From the NCBI RefSeq assembly GCF_000327385.1, contig NW_008708846.1, positions 2,928,599-2,992,598 of the forward strand: 64,000 bases of DNA, given 5' to 3'. Source of the DNA: Lottia gigantea. Its lineage: Eukaryota > Mollusca > Gastropoda > Lottiidae. The stretch's first letter is position 1. Each line of letters opens with the position of its first letter. Both the position numbers and the translations under genes were made by a program. The notes beneath the pieces are model-generated. The model worked only from the letters and a program-made list of their open reading frames with translations, had not been told where the DNA came from and did not search any database. Below, one piece after another: positions 37,301 through 47,700 of this stretch.

Positions 37301-40300
37301 GATACAAAAACTAAGTGTTTTATGAAGTCACCCCTGCAAAGGTTTTATGTGATACAAGCAAATTTTGCAGGGGTGATGTCATAAAACAACTATTTCTAGT
37401 TGATTGCAGGTATCACAGACGTTTAATTGAAAAATTGGAATGGTGCAAATTCAGTGTTCCCAATAAGCATACAAAAATCAGAAATTCAGTTTACAATCCC
37501 TTTAATTTACTTCAAAAATCTCACCAATATTAAAGATAGAACCATTCTGATAGAAATACAGATGTTTTGTTATAAGTTTTTTCTGCAGATGAATCCACTT
37601 GTCATCCATGATCTGAAGACTTTGTTATGCAACACATTTCTAGGTCCATGAAATTGTAACAAATCAAGTGCTCAGTTTGATTAACAGATTGTATTTTGGA
37701 TTTATTTGCATATTAACAATTTCTATGCTATCTTGTCAACAATCTACATGGTTTTAAGAAGATTATTGGTATATCATGGATGGCAAGTCTGTCAAATCAG
37801 CAAAAAAAAAATAAATTGATCTGGTTTGAAAGGATTGTATGTTTGTATGTGCACCAAGATCAGATCTGTAGCATCACATCAAACCAAGTACAACCCATAG
37901 GAACTTGTCCTCTCCTGATTGCTACTCATTGCTCTTTACACGTCACTTGTCTTCTGTCCTTCATTGTAGCTGGCTGGTCATCATCTCTCTCTCTCTGTAT
38001 TCATGTATTTATAATAAAATGTACAGTTGTTAGTGGCCGTATAGATCATAACAAGATTGAACTGGTGTCTCTGTTTTGTACACTCAGAAATATGCTTGCC
38101 AAGAGTTAGGTGTGTGTTCTAGATAATCATGGCTAGAAATGAGAAGTGTCAAGTATTACAGATAAAATATTCTTAGAATTCACAGCTGAGCATAATATGA
38201 TGTATTATTATTATGATAAACAAATGATTTCAAGTTTTATTTCATAAACAATTACTGGTATTTATATGTTTATATTTCTTCATTTTATATTCCCAAATGT
38301 TTGTAGCCTGGGGAGTTGCCACTAGTAAGATATTGTTTTAGCATTTAGTGAGCTGTTAACATCCTTCCAGGTTTGCTTCAAACTGTAAAATTTGCTATAG
38401 TTGCAGAGTATATCTGACCAATACTGAAACAAATTTTATAGTGTGGGCCTTGAAACAATTTATAATATCTACCAGTATGTTCTATTCAAGCTTAAAATGG
38501 AAATGATATTTTGCATGGTTACAATTTGCTTATTTTGTGTTGTTAGGCTATTCCAAACTTAGTTACTTTTACATAGGATTTTGGTCAAAAAACATTTGCT
38601 TTTCCTTCATAAAGAATCCAAATTTCAAAATTTTATTTGCAAGAGTTTATGGGTTTTAGAATTTGATACTTTTTCCATGTTAGTCCCTCCGACCTGCATC
38701 ACTGTCAGGGGGAAACTAGGTAGACAAATCTGAAGGCATATCCTGACCTATACTGGGATTAAAACCTGGACCTTCAGGTTAGCGAGAGATGAGCTGCCAC
38801 TGTTCCCTGAGATGAATTGAAGCCTTTGGTCCTATCATGCAGAACTTCAAACTATATCTTTTTTTTTAATAGACACCTGTGTGACAGAAAATCTTTAGAA
38901 AAAAATACAAATTGTATCTGTTAGGCTTGTCGACAGTTCTGATTTGCATCAAGTAGTCAAATGTTAGTCAAATATTTGGCTTGGCGGTTCTAAGATTGGA
39001 GATACCCCATCAAAACATATAACATTTGTTCGAAGGAGATAAGAGGCACATTCTTACAGCCTGTAGACACAGATTATAGTAAACAAATTACAATCTGACA
39101 TCATTATTTACAAATGGTTGAAGCAGGATCTCTGTTTCAAATACCTTTCTTACTAACTACTGTAAGGCAACTGTAGAAAAAACATATCATCTATCATAGT
39201 GTAATACCATAGTTCATCCATTCTAGTAGAATAGTTCATCCATTCTGGTAGAGTACTTCATTCATTCTAGTAGAATAGTTCAGTTACTGTAGTAGAATAG
39301 TTCATCCATTCATTCTAGTAGTAGTCATCCATTTTAGAAGATTTCATTTAGGTCTTTGTATGCCTCTAAAGTCACATGGTTTGGGCTTTTGGTTTGAACT
39401 ATACTTTGAAAATACCACACAGAGAAAAATGAAAGGATCCTTATAGAAAGTATTCTTTTTGAAATTGATAATTCTAAAGTTTATTTATGCAATTCTGCCA
39501 GTGTATATCTGTTTATATTAACAATCTTGACAATTTATATATTACAGACAATTACCTTCACTAACTGATGAAGACCATGAAGTGATATTTAAAGATGTTG
39601 AACAGTTATTAAAAGCAACCTTAGATCTAGTACAAAAGGTATTGTATTTGGAATATATTGTGTTAGATGGAAATATGGTAGTGACTATTATTTCTATTGA
39701 ATAGTTGCTGATTCATTAGTTGTATACTGCAGTCAAATATCAGAACAACACCAGAAATCTCAGAAAGTGACAAATCACAAGGAAAAAATGGACATCGGAA
39801 GTGCAATGCATAAGTCAAAGACCTACAAGAGACAAAATCAAATGAAATAAGATGACTGGAGTTTGAGTTCTTATTTTTCTGCATCTAATTTTCATCTAGA
39901 TTTGAATTTAAGCTAGACATGATCATGCATTCACTATGTCAACATCAGTTGCCTCCCATGTAGCAGAGAATTACCAGTAGCTTAACAAGTCTCCACCGTT
40001 ATCAATTGCCTGAATAAGATATACTATTTGTCTAAGGTTCTGGGACATAAATAAAGCTTATTGGGTGTCACTTACATTGTAATAGAGATTTAAGCTTGAT
40101 CTTCAAAGGCTAGATGGAGAGTTTATCTACATAAATACTGAACTTGAATACTAAATCTTCATCCCAAATTAACATCTTCTCTCAAAGTTATCATTCCATT
40201 AAAAGGCCCAGCGACCTCACTTCTGACAATTTTGAGGTTTTTGATTTTGTACAAAGACACTGTAAATGAATCAATTTCTGCAGAACCGAAGAAGGTTTAG

Positions 40301-42489
40301 CTGGGGCTTAATTCTCACTTGCTGGGGCCCAGCCCCCACAGACCCCACCCTAACAACGGGCTGCATTCAAATCTGTCTGATGGTCTTGCTGGAAATCTAT
40401 TAATTGAATTATTGAAATTTCTAGGAGGAAAATGTGTTTCTTTAATAATGCATAGTCTATTAAATATATATTGAGGCTGCTATTCCAATTCTCATTAAAA
40501 AATGATGGATAAAAGTCAAAAAACTTTTTTACTTTGCTCAGACAGATGAGCAAACATTTACTTCGGATATTAATCAAAAAAAAAGATTAGTTCACTTTAT
40601 GTTGAGGTGAAATAAATAGTAATTAAATCTATACCAGCCTGACTCACAAAGTATCCATTGCTACTTTAACTACCTAAAAAATAAAATGGACTAAGTATGT
40701 GACCAAATCTTTGCCTGATTATAGTTCAACAAACATTGTTTTAATTTAGAGAGAGATATTCATTTAGAATCATTTTTGAAAATGAAAAATTGACCCATCC
40801 GAACGACTAGACGCTTTTTCCATGTCAGCCCCTCTTACCTGCATCACTGACAGGGGGAAACCGGGCTGAAAAATCCGAAGGTATTATCTCGACCTATGCC
40901 GGGATTGAACCCTGGATCTTCAGTTTAGCGAGCAAGCCTCTAACTCACTGAGCCACCGCGGCTCCCCAGAATGATTTTTGAGAGCTCTTACATTCATAAT
41001 GGATCTGAGGACACTGTCAACCAATTAATACTCTGTTTATTAACATAAATAAGCACAATTTATGAGGATTTATCAGACATTCATTGTTAAAAATTGACTT
41101 GTATTTAAGGCTGTTAAGTGGACCTGTTAGATATGCATTAACCATAATAGGCTTAATTTTTCTCTATGTATCATTGTATCTTTGTTGATAAATAATGTTT
41201 ATACTGATGGTCTTTAAGTCAAAGAGGGATGTTATTATGTATTGAATATAGGAGGTAACCCAGTGTCTTTGCACATTTGGTGGTAAATTGAATTAAACTA
41301 ATAAATTAGTATTGGAACAACTTAGTGTTGATAAGAAATTTTTAGTCCAAATTTGCGACATTTCTAGTTAAAATTTTGGACATTTTCTAGGATATTTTTA
41401 GTCAAAATTTGGGACATTTCTAATTCAAATTTCGATGTCAATTTTGTAGACTTTATACTCCATCTAAGAAAATCTGTACTATTTTAAAGCTGATATTCGA
41501 ATTGCCATGAACAAAATATGGCATGATTGTGTTTAGAATATGAATGAAATATCAAGAATTGATAATTTCACTATTTCTGTTATAGATGCAATGTTTATGT
41601 AGTAATTGGAATGATTCAGATAATAGTGTTGGTAGGTAAACATTGTTATATACTTTTTTTTTTATCTATGTGACTGTAAATTGTTGATACCAACTTCCAT
41701 CTTTCCAACCATCTGTTTCCAAAATTTCTTAAAACTGTAAATGAATGCAGATTATCTTAATTTTTTCTGAAAATTTAAATATTGTAGCTACTTTAAGATT
41801 GTAAAGAGGTTTTTTAAGCTTTTTATGTGTATCAGGGACACTGATAGCATCAATTTGCTCCATTCCAATTATGCTTTATATTTATATTTTGTAGGTTGTT
41901 TATTTTCTGAAGTTATAGATAGTTATAATACTTATGTTACCAATTATCCTAAATATATTAGGTAAAATATAAATTTTGAACATCATGGGCCTTATTCTGA
42001 AAAACACTAAAATCATTTTAGTATTTCTGTCTTCTGATTGGTCAATCAGCTAAATCAATTTCAAATTTAGTTTTATTATCCAATCGGATTTCTGTATTTC
42101 CTTTTAAAAATCTTCTAAAATTACCATAAACATACTACGGATTATAAGGACAAAGTTTCCCTTTCTCCTTCTTGAGACTGATTTAAACCCAGGACACCTT
42201 CTCATCTTGCAGACGTCAATCCAATAGGCTACTGACTCGAGTTATTCCACTGTCATCATAATTCACTGTAAAGAAGATTTCTTGCACAGAACAATATTTA
42301 TAGCAAGCAATCTTGTGGTATAATGACTTATTGCTCAGTATCACCTGATTTTTTTAGATCTTTCAAACATGTATATATTGTTTTAGGAGATTGGAGGCAA
42401 AGATGAAGTTTGATCAATCTTTTAGTCAATTTTGTCAAGGACAAGAATCTCGAGGAAAATTACCTTTAGAGACTTTATTATATTTACCG
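25316..42489 (+). CDS. Dbl-family Rho guanine nucleotide exchange factor, 5' part
   Basis: Seven exons join in frame to 279 residues: 25316-25589 (ATG at 25338), 33984-34164, 36475-36571, 39548-39638, 41586-41631, 41895-41961 and 42387-42489, all GT-AG with matching phases. Residues 1-70 are basic and serine-rich (RRKSS, RRFS, RRTS: possible basophilic kinase sites). Exon 2 starts LNGEDERHLNQLL and gives a mixed alpha/beta-looking segment that I cannot place. From about residue 145 the chain reads as a DH domain: ILLEWLNSETDS, VESYVKPLRQL, IFKDVEQLL (CR1-like), then LFSEVIDSYNTYVTNYP (CR2-like) and KLPLETLLYLP, which in the family immediately precedes the VQR-type helix. A CR1 segment like that of Vav (PLxxxL...IF.N.E.LL) is visible, but no CH domain. 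The product should activate Rho GTPases at membranes or the actin cortex. The rest of the DH domain and any PH domain were not found, so the gene is incomplete here. Subfamily not assigned. Confidence 0.62.
26160..26472. mobile_element. Family K MITE, nearly full copy
   Basis: It contains CTTAGTTTCAGAAACAGG, ATAATCAGTGATAGTGTTCACAGC and, at the right, AGACTGTTACCCT followed by TTAA. The left end is degraded. It lies in intron 1 of the GEF gene. Confidence 0.62.
26921..27092. mobile_element. Family K MITE, left half
   Basis: AAGGACAGATGCACCATTTT directly follows a TTAA. The body matches other copies up to AATGACGACTCGACC, then similarity stops. It lies about 450 bases from the previous copy, in the same orientation. 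Confidence 0.68.
27093..29393. other. GEF intron 1, part without recognised features
   Basis: AT-rich intron. Two stretches near 27,705-27,790 and 27,960-28,040 share TTAGNTACATAACCTNAATAC and AATTTGG words plus an AACAATGTTCTCA block, suggesting an old internal duplication about 255 bases apart. Nothing else supported. Confidence 0.4.
29394..29606. mobile_element. Foldback element with long inverted arms
   Basis: The left arm from 29,394 (ACTTACTAAAAGATGAAATG and on through GACCAGGAAACGACCAAAG) is repeated as its reverse complement at about 29,562-29,606 with few mismatches. Between the arms lie degenerate direct repeats of CTTTGGTTGTTTCCTGGTCG. No clear target duplication. It looks like a foldback or MITE-like element in intron 1 of the GEF gene. 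Confidence 0.6.
30213..30420 (+). mobile_element. Family C tRNA-derived SINE-like copy
   Basis: GCACAGTTGGTTAGAAC near 30,220 resembles a tRNA A box and GTGGGTTCTAATCTTGG near 30,293 a B box, about 60-70 bases apart. The body (CAGCTTGTGAAGTCTGACGA, TCTTGAATAGTCATCTTCAC) matches the copy at 59,455-59,650. Confidence 0.55.
31803..31935 (+). mobile_element. Family C SINE-like fragment
   Basis: CTTCTATTGTCTACTGTATC and CCACACTGGTCTATTTGCAC match the copy at 62,398-62,645, starting near the B-box position (GTACGCGTTCAGACATGG). Both tRNA-like boxes are poorly kept here. Confidence 0.45.
32863..33200. mobile_element. Family K MITE, intact reference copy (Kolobok-like)
   Basis: The ends AGGGACAGGTGTGCCATTTT and its perfect inverse complement are both flanked by TTAA (32,859-32,862 and 33,201-33,204). 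338 bp, no coding capacity. A TTAA target with purine-purine 5' and pyrimidine-pyrimidine 3' termini fits the Kolobok superfamily better than piggyBac, whose termini are usually CCY...RGG. Perfect terminal repeats suggest this is the youngest copy in the window. It lies in intron 1 of the GEF gene. Confidence 0.85.
34667..34706 (-). mobile_element. Family A SINE, 3' tail fragment
   Basis: AAATGAAATGAAATGAATGGAGTTTTA is the reverse of the family A tail. Only the tail is present. Confidence 0.55.
34830..35210. mobile_element. hAT-type MITE, 381 bp, in GEF intron 2
   Basis: Left end TAGGGCTGCAA, right end TTGCAGCCTTA (one mismatch after inversion). Flanks GTAAGAAC (34,822-34,829) and CTAAGAAC (35,211-35,218) match at seven of eight positions, a hAT-length target duplication. 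The sub-terminal ATCGATGCATTGA and GTATCG words on both sides extend the imperfect inverted symmetry. The GGGCTGCAA terminus is common among animal hAT MITEs. Confidence 0.78.
35760..36440. repeat. Decayed minisatellite, about 33-bp unit, before GEF exon 3
   Basis: About 20 imperfect units of AAAATGTTGTACAACTTGTG followed by TCTACTTTCTTGT run right up to about 35 bases before the exon-3 acceptor at 36,474. Unit lengths vary from about 28 to 35 bases. The core TTGTACAACTTG contains the palindrome TTGTACAA. Confidence 0.8.
36924..37087. mobile_element. Small inverted-repeat element with inner hairpin
   Basis: TTCACAGACTAT at 36,924 and ATAGTCTGTGAA ending at 37,087 form a perfect 12-bp inverted repeat around 164 bp. 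Inside, GGGGTATTC and GAATACCCC (37,049-37,075) form a 9-bp stem. No sure target duplication. Confidence 0.5.
37317..37387. repeat. 71-nt near-perfect hairpin
   Basis: GTTTTATGAAGTCACCCCTG (plus CAAA) at 37,317-37,340 pairs with the inverse stretch at 37,364-37,387; 22 of 24 positions match, leaving one 2x2 internal loop and a 23-base terminal loop. The size fits a microRNA precursor or a tiny MITE. It lies in GEF intron 3. Confidence 0.7.
38669..38809 (-). mobile_element. Family A SINE, diverged partial copy
   Basis: Read on the minus strand it starts near CAGGGAACAGTGGCAGCTC, carries the B-box-like CAGGTTTTAATCCCAG, and continues into the family body (CAGTGATGCAGG). The 3' half is missing. 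Clearly older than the copy at 40,780. Confidence 0.7.
39205..39340. repeat. Short tandem array, about 25-bp unit
   Basis: Five to six imperfect units of TAGTTCATCCATTCTAGTAG occur about 200 bases before GEF exon 4. Confidence 0.7.
40780..40967 (-). mobile_element. Family A tRNA-derived SINE with target duplications
   Basis: On the minus strand it begins GGGGAGCCGCGGTGGCTCAG; TGGCTCAGTGAG fits the RNA polymerase III A box, and GGTTCAATCCC about 40 bases later the B box. The family body follows. AGAATCATTTTTGA (40,766-40,779) and AGAATGATTTTTGA (40,968-40,981) flank it as 14-bp duplications with one mismatch, the mark of LINE-machinery insertion. The long 3' body seen in other copies is replaced by a short T-rich tail. 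It lies in GEF intron 4. Confidence 0.85.
41340..41450. repeat. Short degenerate tandem repeat
   Basis: Three to four loose copies of TTTAGTCAAAATTTGGGACA with a CATTTCTA joint, in GEF intron 4. Confidence 0.5.
41810..41880 (+). repeat. Dispersed repeat, family D copy 1
   Basis: CTTTTTATGTGTATCAGGGA followed by CACTGATAGCATCAATTTGC recurs at about 53,890 with few differences. Only these two copies were seen; family unknown. It ends a few bases before the acceptor tract of GEF exon 6. Confidence 0.55.
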
Positions 42490-42534
42490 GTAAGTTTTAT
42501 ATACTTAATTCAACATATCATCTATGGAACTTAA

Positions 42535-43065
42535 ATCCACTTAAATACACCAAACACATAACAATCATCTTGATTTAGCCTAAAAACATCAAACACATAA
42601 CAATCATCTTGATTTAGCCTAAATACAACAAACACATTACAATCATCTTGATTTAGCAGAAATACATCAAACACATAACAATCATCTTGATTTAGCCTAA
42701 ATACAACAAACACATAACAATCATCTTGATTTAGCCTAAATACACCAATCACATAACAATCATCTTGATTTAGCAGAAATACATCAAACACATAACAGTC
42801 ATCTTGATTTAGCCTAAATACAACAAACACATAACAATCATCTTGATTTAGCCTAAATACACCAAAAGCATAACAATCATCTTGATTTAGCCTAAATACA
42901 CCAAACACATAACAATCATCTTGATTTAGCCTAAATGCACCAAACACATAATCATCTTGAATTAGCCTAAATACAACAAACACATAATTATCTTGATTTA
43001 GCCTAAATACACTAAAAACATAATCATCTTGATTTAGCCTAACTACACCAAAAACATAAAAGGAC
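42535..43065. repeat. 39-bp minisatellite just after GEF exon 7, open on the minus strand
   Basis: Ten 39-base units (AAATACACCAAACACATAAC then AATCATCTTGATTTAGCCT) are followed by three 36-base units and a partial one. Variants (CCT or CAG at the end, ACC/ATC/AAC inside) recur every three units, hinting at a 117-base higher-order unit. The minus strand is open for 186 codons (43,091-42,531) and would encode repeats of VFGVFRLNQDDCY, with the short units lacking one codon. It starts about 45 bases after the exon-7 donor. An array of this period stays open automatically, so I do not call it a gene. Confidence 0.9.
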
Positions 43066-44569
43066 AGAAACAAAGATGAGTTATCTCCCATGAGTCTGCT
43101 TTTCAGAACTTTTCAAGTTCATTCTCATAATAACTTGAATAGCAAATTTTACTAACTGAACAAACAATACTTGAGGTTATGTCTATGCCTGTGCTCTCGT
43201 AAAAATTTTACACCCTAGATAAAATACCTATGTTCTATGTCATGTTCATCACCTGCTTTTGCCTAATTTGATGCTCATGAAAGTTACTGCTTTTTGTTTT
43301 TTACTTGATCACTCAAAAGGAACATTAAATTGATCAGCAACTTGACAAAGTTATCAAGAAAATATCAACACATAAATCAAAATGTCAAATTTTTTAGACC
43401 CTTAACATAATGTATGCATGATATTCTGAAACATATTCATAGTATGAGGTTCTGATTTGTAGCCTGTGGCTGACATGTACTTAAAGTCGTCTGCATAAAA
43501 CCTTGACCACTTTGATGGCTAGTTTTATCTTCATAAAACAACTTCACAACAAGTGATTACAAACTCATAAACAACAAAAACAATCCCCAACAATAAATGC
43601 ATAAAACAATATTTCATTTTTTCCACTTCTGCCTCTCCATCAATTTGTCGTCTGCTTTGTTTTGTGTTTAACCAATCAGACCTTGAACTATTATTAACCT
43701 CTAACACAGGAGATTGTGTCAACAGATGAAACCAAAGTCAGAATCTTATCACCAATTTGCCATCAATTTTAAAGCGTTTGCTTGCAGGAAGTAACTTTGT
43801 TAGCTATATTGAAAGTAAAAACATGAATAGCAATTAGACGGAAATAATTTTTTTGAAGCAATATTTGATGGCTTTATGAATTTTTAGGATATAAATTTCT
43901 TTTTGAAAATGCTCATGATCAATTTGGCAGAGCAATAAAGTCATTTGTGTATGTATGTATGAAATCTTTTTGGTGTTTTCTTGTTTGCTTACTTATCACT
44001 TGAGAAATATTGTATAGCTCAATGGTGTTTGCACCATTGATATTTTTTATGATGTCGACACTCTTTTGAAAATTGCAAAATTTGGGGGGTCATTTAAGGT
44101 CACTTATATTTGCACTGGTTTGATACAAACACCACTTTTGATTTGTATTATCAATTAATGGATTTCCAGTATAAAAAATGACCAATTTCACCTTGGATTT
44201 AAGGTCATGGTGCATTGTTTGATGGATGATGTCCCTACTTGACCACTTAGGGAACTTACATATAAAACCCATCGAAACAAGTTCATTCTAAGGACATCGT
44301 AAGGACCCTTAGAAATCAACAAGCGTGAAGTCTACACAAAGATAATTACTTAATTAAAATTCAGAAACAACCTTTCCAACAGGGCGGTATCTTCTTGTTA
44401 TAAGTTTCTAGTTTAGTCATCTTTGAAGTCGTCATTTATTGACAGTTAAAATACACACCTTACTAGTTCAGGTTTTAGAAAAATCTCTTGGTTTTGATTA
44501 GGCAAGATATGGGCCAAGAGCATTCTTGGTTCTGGTCACTGTTAGAGAAACATGGTGGAAATCTGGCCT
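43066..44569. other. Stretch after the GEF minisatellite
   Basis: No supported exon. I searched the plus strand for a phase-0 exon starting with a VQR- or MQR-type DH helix and found none. Confidence 0.4.
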
Positions 44570-44774
44570 TGGTCAAGAAAATACCTTCAGATTTTGTAAA
44601 CCAGTGTTCCACTGTCTGTCAGTGATGCAGGATGGAGGGGCTGACATGGAAAAAACATCTGGTTGTTTAGTTTGGACAATAAAACCTAGGCCCAGTGTGC
44701 TACAGACTGTGCAACATTTGGAAATCGAAAAGTTGGCTAATGCTGCTATCCTGGCAAAATTTCATTTCATTTCT
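44570..44774 (+). mobile_element. Family A SINE, body without head
   Basis: It starts GGTCAAGAAAATACCTTCAG and runs through CTGTCAGTGATGCAGGATGG, GACATGGAAAAAACATC and GGCTAATGCTGCTATCCTGG to a TTTCATTTCATTTC tail. The 109-codon open frame here is repeat-derived. Confidence 0.75.
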
Positions 44775-47700
44775 GTCCGACCCAAACAGGTGCAGATGTT
44801 AAACATTTCTATTCAATGGTTACTGTTCATTGAAGTAGATGATAGAATCAATTGACAATTCAGGCTATATTTTTTTAGTTGTTCCCATAGTGATGCCTTA
44901 ATCCTGGGGCATGCAAATCTTCCCATTTTTATTTCTGAAATTTGAATTTTAGTACGAAATTTTCTGGTTAGAAATTATTGCTGCAGGGCGCACTTGAATG
45001 ACTGACCTTTATCACTTCTGTTGATAGCAATCACCACTTATGTTTGGGACAGGAAAAAAATCCTTGAAACTAGCCAAAATACCCTACTGCTTGATTTCAT
45101 CTTTGCTTATCTAAGATATTTGAGAAATTTGATCAGCAAGTCAAGTAGACTTAAAGCTTAATCTCTACTCTCAAGTCATGTGTATTCATCTAAAACAGGT
45201 AGATTATGTTACCTTGAAATTACGCCACTTGCACAAAAAAGAAAAGATTACAGTGGAAGGCCCTCGGTTTTTATTATTGATTGTTTACATAAGTAAAATA
45301 ACTTGTTAAGTGATACATATGAAATTGTGTTTGGATAGTAAATTCTTTTGGTTTTTTTTTTCTTACATTTTTATCAGCCAAGATAAAGGAACTGCTCTTA
45401 GTAACTGTTAATTGATTATGTATTTTCTAAGCAACACCTGGGCTTATCAGGGTTCAATTTGTGATAACAAAATTGCACAGGGACATAGGTCGAAGAGTTC
45501 ACCAGAAGGTTTGTTTCAGCTCACCTTTTTGTAACACTGTATTTGATTGTGTTTCTGCAAATTTGGAAATCATTCTTCCTTCATAGAATACAGATTGCTT
45601 TTCCCTTTCTTTCGGAAGATTATGGTGCTTTGGGATCAAACTTTTCCAGTTCACAATCAGACTTTGGCCATGTTGACAAAAGTTTTGTCATAGCAGTGAT
45701 TTTTTGTGTGTCTTATCACACCTACAAATGATCTTGAAAAACAAATGAAAAAAAAAAGATGTTTGCCTGGCTTTTAAAGATTTTCTTTTGAATATCTGTT
45801 GACAACATCTGTGGAACAAACTATGTCTTGTTTGGCAAAGATAAAAGCTAATGCCCAATTCTTTGGGATTGTTCTTCCTGCTTGACCACTTTTAAGTACC
45901 TGTGGAAGATTTCACAAGAAGAGGCCATGCTGACCCCTTGTGGAATTCCTGATGCCAATCTACATACAGGGTTTATCAACAAGACTTTTAACCAGGCTCT
46001 TATATTGTTGAGGGCAAAATAGTAGCTTTTTACTAATGACTGGTTATTTCCATTCTGGTCTACATACACTGAAGTTTATTGTTGTTTAAAACCCAGGTAA
46101 TCCTATGACCTCAAAATTACCATGAAATAAAATAAAACCTCTCTGGTGAGGCTATAACTCTATCAAATTGATCAGATAATGGATTTCTTATTAGAAAAAG
46201 ATATCTTTACACATGAATGGGTTTAGATGAGTTTAATTGAGGAAATTAGAAAGTTTGATTTATTTTCTCCTTCTATTTCGTCTATCAAATTTGACCTGAA
46301 AATACCTGATTTTGTCATTTTTATTATTATTGCGAAATATGTTATTTTTTTTTTATCACATAGTTCATTATGAAATACACTTCTTCTATGAAATAGAAAA
46401 TGAAAAAAATTAATGAACTTTTGCAATTTTTTTTTAAAAGATACAGTGTGATTTCTTATGAACTGAGGAAAGCTTAGAAAGAAATAAACCACCTTTTTTA
46501 CAAAGATAATAACTTAGGTTCAGAAGAATTCTTATACCAACTGGTCCTTTGCTAAACCTTTTGACCAGCTGGTCCTTATCCAAACCTCTTGGCCCAATTT
46601 CAGTTGCCCACATGGTGCAGAAAAGTAGGATGTAAAACTCCATTCATTTCATTTCCAAACCTCTTGGCACTTATCTTTTCCAAGTTATAAGCTAGGTTGA
46701 CCTATGGTATAGCAAAGCTGTTTATGAAATATTTCAAAATTTTCATTAAATACAGCAAAATTTGTTCCTTTGCAGATGTTAGGTTCAATGACATGCAAAA
46801 ATTGAACACTTCCTCATGAATGATGGCCAATACAGCTGAGTTGAAATCTTGTTGGAAACTTAGTACAAATAAAGGAAAGTATCAAAATTTGTCTCTCACT
46901 ACCATAAGCCATAAAAGATGTGTTATATATACTTTTTTTTGTCACAAAAGACTAGTTATTTGCCACCAACAAATTCAAACAGTGGTCCATAATATTTGTT
47001 TGACAAAGTAGTTTAATCTTTATTAATAGGAAGAGATATTCAGAAATTCATAGGGGGTGATGTATTTCGTCATGGTTTTTCACCAATTTATACGATTTTA
47101 ACACATGTGAAGTATTCCTTCTATTTTATCACTCTTTTTTAAATTTCCATATCTTATTTTGGACCCTACTTACAGCAGACGTCATAATATTCCAGTTAAC
47201 AATCCATATTATTATATCAATCCATTATAATCAGGATGAAATTACAAAGAACTTTTGTTTGAGGATAAGTGTCCTTAAAATGATAGCCTCAAATCTGATA
47301 GCAAAAATAGTGTTTACCTGAGAAAAGGTTCTACATCAGTAGCTTGGACCATAATCAGTCAAACCCCCAAAATATTATGTGTTTTGAGCAAAACTCATTT
47401 ATTAGAAAAACTATATGATGTATTTTTGACTTCCAAACCCATTTATTATGGATGTCACTGACTTTGTTAATCTTGGTTGATTCTGTCACAAAAAAACCCA
47501 AAACCACCATACTTTTTACTTCAGGTCATGTCAGTGATGTTCTGGTGATTTTTTTCTGATATTAGAGCAGCAATAGGTCATTTTCTCACAGACTTCTGTC
47601 TATATATATCATTTACTTTTTATATTTCTAGTTAAATTGTCTGTTGACAAATTTTTTGATTTGGTTTTAAGTAGGCTTAAATACATTGGTTTTTGAATTG

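Noticed and set aside
40900-40967. tRNA-like A and B boxes on the minus strand
   Set aside because: They are the head of a SINE with flanking duplications. No cloverleaf acceptor stem or anticodon arm supports a working tRNA gene.
42535-43065. CRISPR-like look of regularly spaced identical words
   Set aside because: The 39-base units are contiguous with no unique spacers, and the window is an animal genome; it is a minisatellite.
44526-44855. 109-codon open frame on the plus strand
   Set aside because: Nearly all of it is the body of a family A SINE (44,570-44,774); the same words occur in other copies in both orientations.
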